DNA from: Streptomyces sp. NBRC 110028
Lineage (GTDB): Bacteria; Actinomycetota; Actinomycetes; Streptomycetales; Streptomycetaceae
Direction: 5' to 3'
DNA: 64,000 bases
Assembly: GCF_001417735.1 (NCBI RefSeq)
Contig: NZ_BBUZ01000023.1
Span: forward strand, 657,570 to 721,569
Shown here one piece after another: positions 62,486 through 64,000 of the stretch. How positions within the stretch are numbered: position 1 is the first letter of the stretch; each line of letters starts with the position of its first letter. Under the pieces are notes generated by a model. That model saw only the letters and a program-made list of their open reading frames with translations, did no database searches and was not told where the DNA came from. The position numbers were made by a program, and so were the translations under genes.

Positions 62486-62581
62486 GTTCGATCCTCAGTG
62501 ATTCGTCGCGGAAGACGGCTTCTATAGTGACCCACAGCGGGACCGAATAATTCCGGGTCTCCCGAGCAGGAGGAAGCGATC

Positions 62582-62992
62582 ATGTCGGCGGTGCGTGAGG
62601 GCCTTCCCGAGGGGCGCTACGGCCGCTCCGCGGACGAGCGGGCCGACCGCAAGCTGAAGATCATCGGTTCGGTGCTCGGCGCCGGATTGATCGCCCTGAT
62701 CGCCTGGTTCGGTTACGTGTACGTCGTCGAGGAGGACGTCAGCGGCCAGCTGACCGGTTTCAAGGTGACCGCGGCCGACACCGTCGACGTCCGGCTGGAG
62801 ATCACCAAGGACCGGGACGCCACCGCCGTGTGCACGGTGCGCGCCCTGGACACGCGCCACGACGAGGTGGGCCGTAAGAGCTTCACCTTCGGTCAGCGCC
62901 AGGACGACCTGATCAAGGTCATGACAGTGCGCACCACCGGGCGCGCGACCAGCGCCGAGCTGGTCGGCTGCGATTCCGCCACGCACGGCTGA
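62582..62992 (+). CDS. DUF4307 membrane protein
   Basis: 136-aa protein with one membrane helix (IIGSVLGAGLIALIAWFGYVYVV) and an outer domain with two cysteines (AVCTVRALD, LVGCDS). DUF4307 proteins are actinobacterial and of unknown function. ATG at 62582 behind AGGAGGAAG. Divergent from mca. Confidence 0.9.
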   Translation: MSAVREGLPEGRYGRSADERADRKLKIIGSVLGAGLIALIAWFGYVYVVEEDVSGQLTGFKVTAADTVDVRLEITKDRDATAVCTVRALDTRHDEVGRKSFTFGQRQDDLIKVMTVRTTGRATSAELVGCDSATHG

Positions 62993-63000
62993 GCCGCGCG

Positions 63001-63039
63001 CCGGGCCGCCCGCCCGGTCACCGCCCCGACGCGGCCCGG
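63001..63039 (+). terminator. Terminator after the DUF4307 gene
   Basis: Perfect 9-bp stem CCGGGCCGC / GCGGCCCGG with a 21-base loop, nine bases after the stop codon. Confidence 0.5.
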
Positions 63040-63241
63040 AGAGCGGCTGGACACCGGCCGGAGGGCTCGGTCGATCACACCCGAACTAGCCGGTTTTGTC
63101 CCGTTTCATGCGCATGGAGCTGAGTTCCCTCCTCCCCGTTTCCTGTCGGAATTGTTAGGCTCGTGGTTTCGCCCGGCTTTGAAGGCGCACCCTTCTGAGT
63201 AGGGCGTTCATTTGTATTCCCAGCACCGACGAGGAGCACCT
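63040..63241 (+). promoter_or_regulatory. greA promoter region
   Basis: About 200 bases. TAGGCT at 63156-63161 is a good Streptomyces -10 box; no strong -35 is visible 17 bases before it. The start codon follows GAGGAGCACCT. Confidence 0.45.
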
Positions 63242-63739
63242 GTGACCCAGACCAGCGAGAACGTCACCTGGCTGACCCAGGAGGCGTACGACCAGCTCAA
63301 GGCCGAGCTGGAGTACCTGTCGGGTCCGGCACGTATCGAGATCGCGAAGAAGATCGAGGCTGCCCGGGAGGAAGGTGACCTCCGGGAGAACGGTGGTTAC
63401 CACGCCGCCAAGGAAGAGCAGGGCAAGCAGGAGCTCCGGGTGCGTCAGCTGACGCAGCTCCTGGAGCACGCGAAGGTCGGAGAGGCACCCGCGGACACCG
63501 GCGTGGTCGCCCCCGGCATGGTCGTCACCATCGCCTTCGACGGCGACCCGGACGACACCCTGACCTTCCTTCTCGCCTCTCGTGAATACGCGAGCTCGGA
63601 CATCGAGACCTACTCGCCGCAGTCCCCGCTGGGCACGGGTGTGAACGGCAAGAAGGTCGGCCAGGACGCCGAATACGAGCTGCCCAACGGCCGTACGGCA
63701 TCGGTGCGCATCCTGGACGCCAAGCCCTACCAGGGCTGA
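63242..63739 (+). CDS. greA: Transcription elongation factor GreA
   Basis: 165-aa Gre factor that helps RNA polymerase escape backtracked complexes by stimulating transcript cleavage. The N-terminal coiled coil contains the acidic tip EEGDLRENGGYHAAKEEQ, and the C-terminal FKBP-like domain has the SPQSPLGTGVNGKKVGQ motif. GTG start at 63242 after GAGGAG; the earlier in-frame ATG at 63212 lies before it. Followed by a terminator. Confidence 0.95.
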   Translation: MTQTSENVTWLTQEAYDQLKAELEYLSGPARIEIAKKIEAAREEGDLRENGGYHAAKEEQGKQELRVRQLTQLLEHAKVGEAPADTGVVAPGMVVTIAFDGDPDDTLTFLLASREYASSDIETYSPQSPLGTGVNGKKVGQDAEYELPNGRTASVRILDAKPYQG

Positions 63740-63773
63740 GCGCCGCCCTCGAACGCCCGCACCCGCACGACTC

Positions 63774-63816
63774 ACGGCGAGCCCCCGGCCCACATCCACG
63801 GCCGGGGACTCGCCGT
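63774..63816. terminator. Terminator between greA and the ABC-2 permease
   Basis: 17-bp stem with one mismatch (63774-63790 with 63800-63816) and a nine-base loop, between convergent genes. Confidence 0.8.
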
Positions 63817-63829
63817 ATGACACAGACGG

Positions 63830-64000
63830 TCAGGCGGTCGCCGAGCGGTACTTCCGGACCGACAGCGTCCGGAACACCACGATGATCACCACTGACCACA
63901 GCACCGACGCCGGCACCGGATGCTGCATCGGCCAGGCGTCCGACACCACGCCCTGCGGATTGCCGAACAGCTCCCGGCATGCCTGCACCGTGGCGCTGAA
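63830..64000 (-). CDS. ABC-2 type transporter permease (C-terminal end only)
   Basis: The last 56 codons of a minus-strand gene; its start lies beyond the window. The translated end reads FSATVQACRELFGNP and later LWSVVIIVVFRTLSVRKYRS, a last membrane helix and basic tail typical of DrrB/ABC-2 drug-export permeases. Its ATPase partner is expected right of the window. Confidence 0.75.
   Translation of the reverse strand, partial: FSATVQACRELFGNPQGVVSDAWPMQHPVPASVLWSVVIIVVFRTLSVRKYRSATA

Overview
This 64 kb window is chromosomal DNA from a high-GC actinomycete, almost certainly a Streptomyces. Evidence: codon third positions are nearly all G/C; GTG and TTG starts sit behind GGAGG-type ribosome sites; mycothiol S-conjugate amidase (Mca) is present; oxyR is divergent from ahpC-ahpD; there is an AfsR-like STAND/TPR protein, a Tad/Flp pilus cluster, a chitinase with a DasR-type operator, and GTP-dependent PEP carboxykinase. 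I see no prophage, insertion sequence, CRISPR array, rRNA or tRNA gene. Most of it reads as core chromosome with small accessory insertions.

Layout. 1-6.8 kb: end of an FtsX-like ABC permease, oxyR, ahpC-ahpD, an AI-2E/PerM-type membrane protein and a secreted lysozyme-fold transglycosylase with a long leader. 7.2-9.7 kb: PIN-PhoH ATPase and an isoprenyl diphosphate synthase. 10-13.6 kb: prepilin peptidase, DUF192 protein, cold-shock protein, universal stress protein and an ArsB/SLC13-like permease. 13.8-23.3 kb: a minus-strand Tad pilus locus (zinc-ribbon protein, CpaB, a CpaE-TadE fusion, TadE, CpaF/TadA, TadB, TadC, then Flp, TadG-like, lipoprotein, OmpA-like). 23.6-27.4 kb: chitinase, S1 protease and M14 carboxypeptidase, followed by two long palindromic elements. 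27.4-34.6 kb: a D-amino-acid utilisation locus (GntP permease, RidA, IclR, PfkB kinase, divergent from a PLP deaminase and N-acyl-D-amino-acid deacylase). 34.8-40.2 kb: the most accessory part, with small secreted or unknown proteins, a lipoprotein made of three 45-residue repeats, and an intracellular trypsin-NACHT protein with its small trypco2-type partner. 40.3-48.3 kb: TetR/CocE hydrolase pair and a peptide-type ABC transporter operon. 48.6-57.8 kb: alanine-type aminotransferase, small unknown protein, macro-domain protein, enolase-superfamily dehydratase, pckG, hemolysin III, TetR, DUF255 protein. 58-64 kb: STAND/TPR protein, small membrane protein, mca, DUF4307, greA, and the end of an ABC-2 permease.

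How the genes work together. The oxyR-ahpCD block detoxifies peroxides. The Tad block has a complete secretion ATPase and platform, with its peptidase encoded about 3 kb away. The chitinase and two proteases are exported degradative enzymes. In the D-amino-acid locus an acylase frees D-amino acids, a PLP enzyme deaminates them and RidA clears enamine/imine products, under a linked IclR regulator.

The best candidate for a less-described system is the trypsin-NACHT plus trypco2 pair (36905-40166), which has the architecture of a predicted NTP-dependent conflict/defence system. Other items worth checking are the CpaE-TadE fusion, the three-repeat lipoprotein, an inverted repeat covering the promoter -10 and ribosome site of the 49873 gene, paired DnaA boxes before the STAND gene, and a rare-codon insertion inside pckG.
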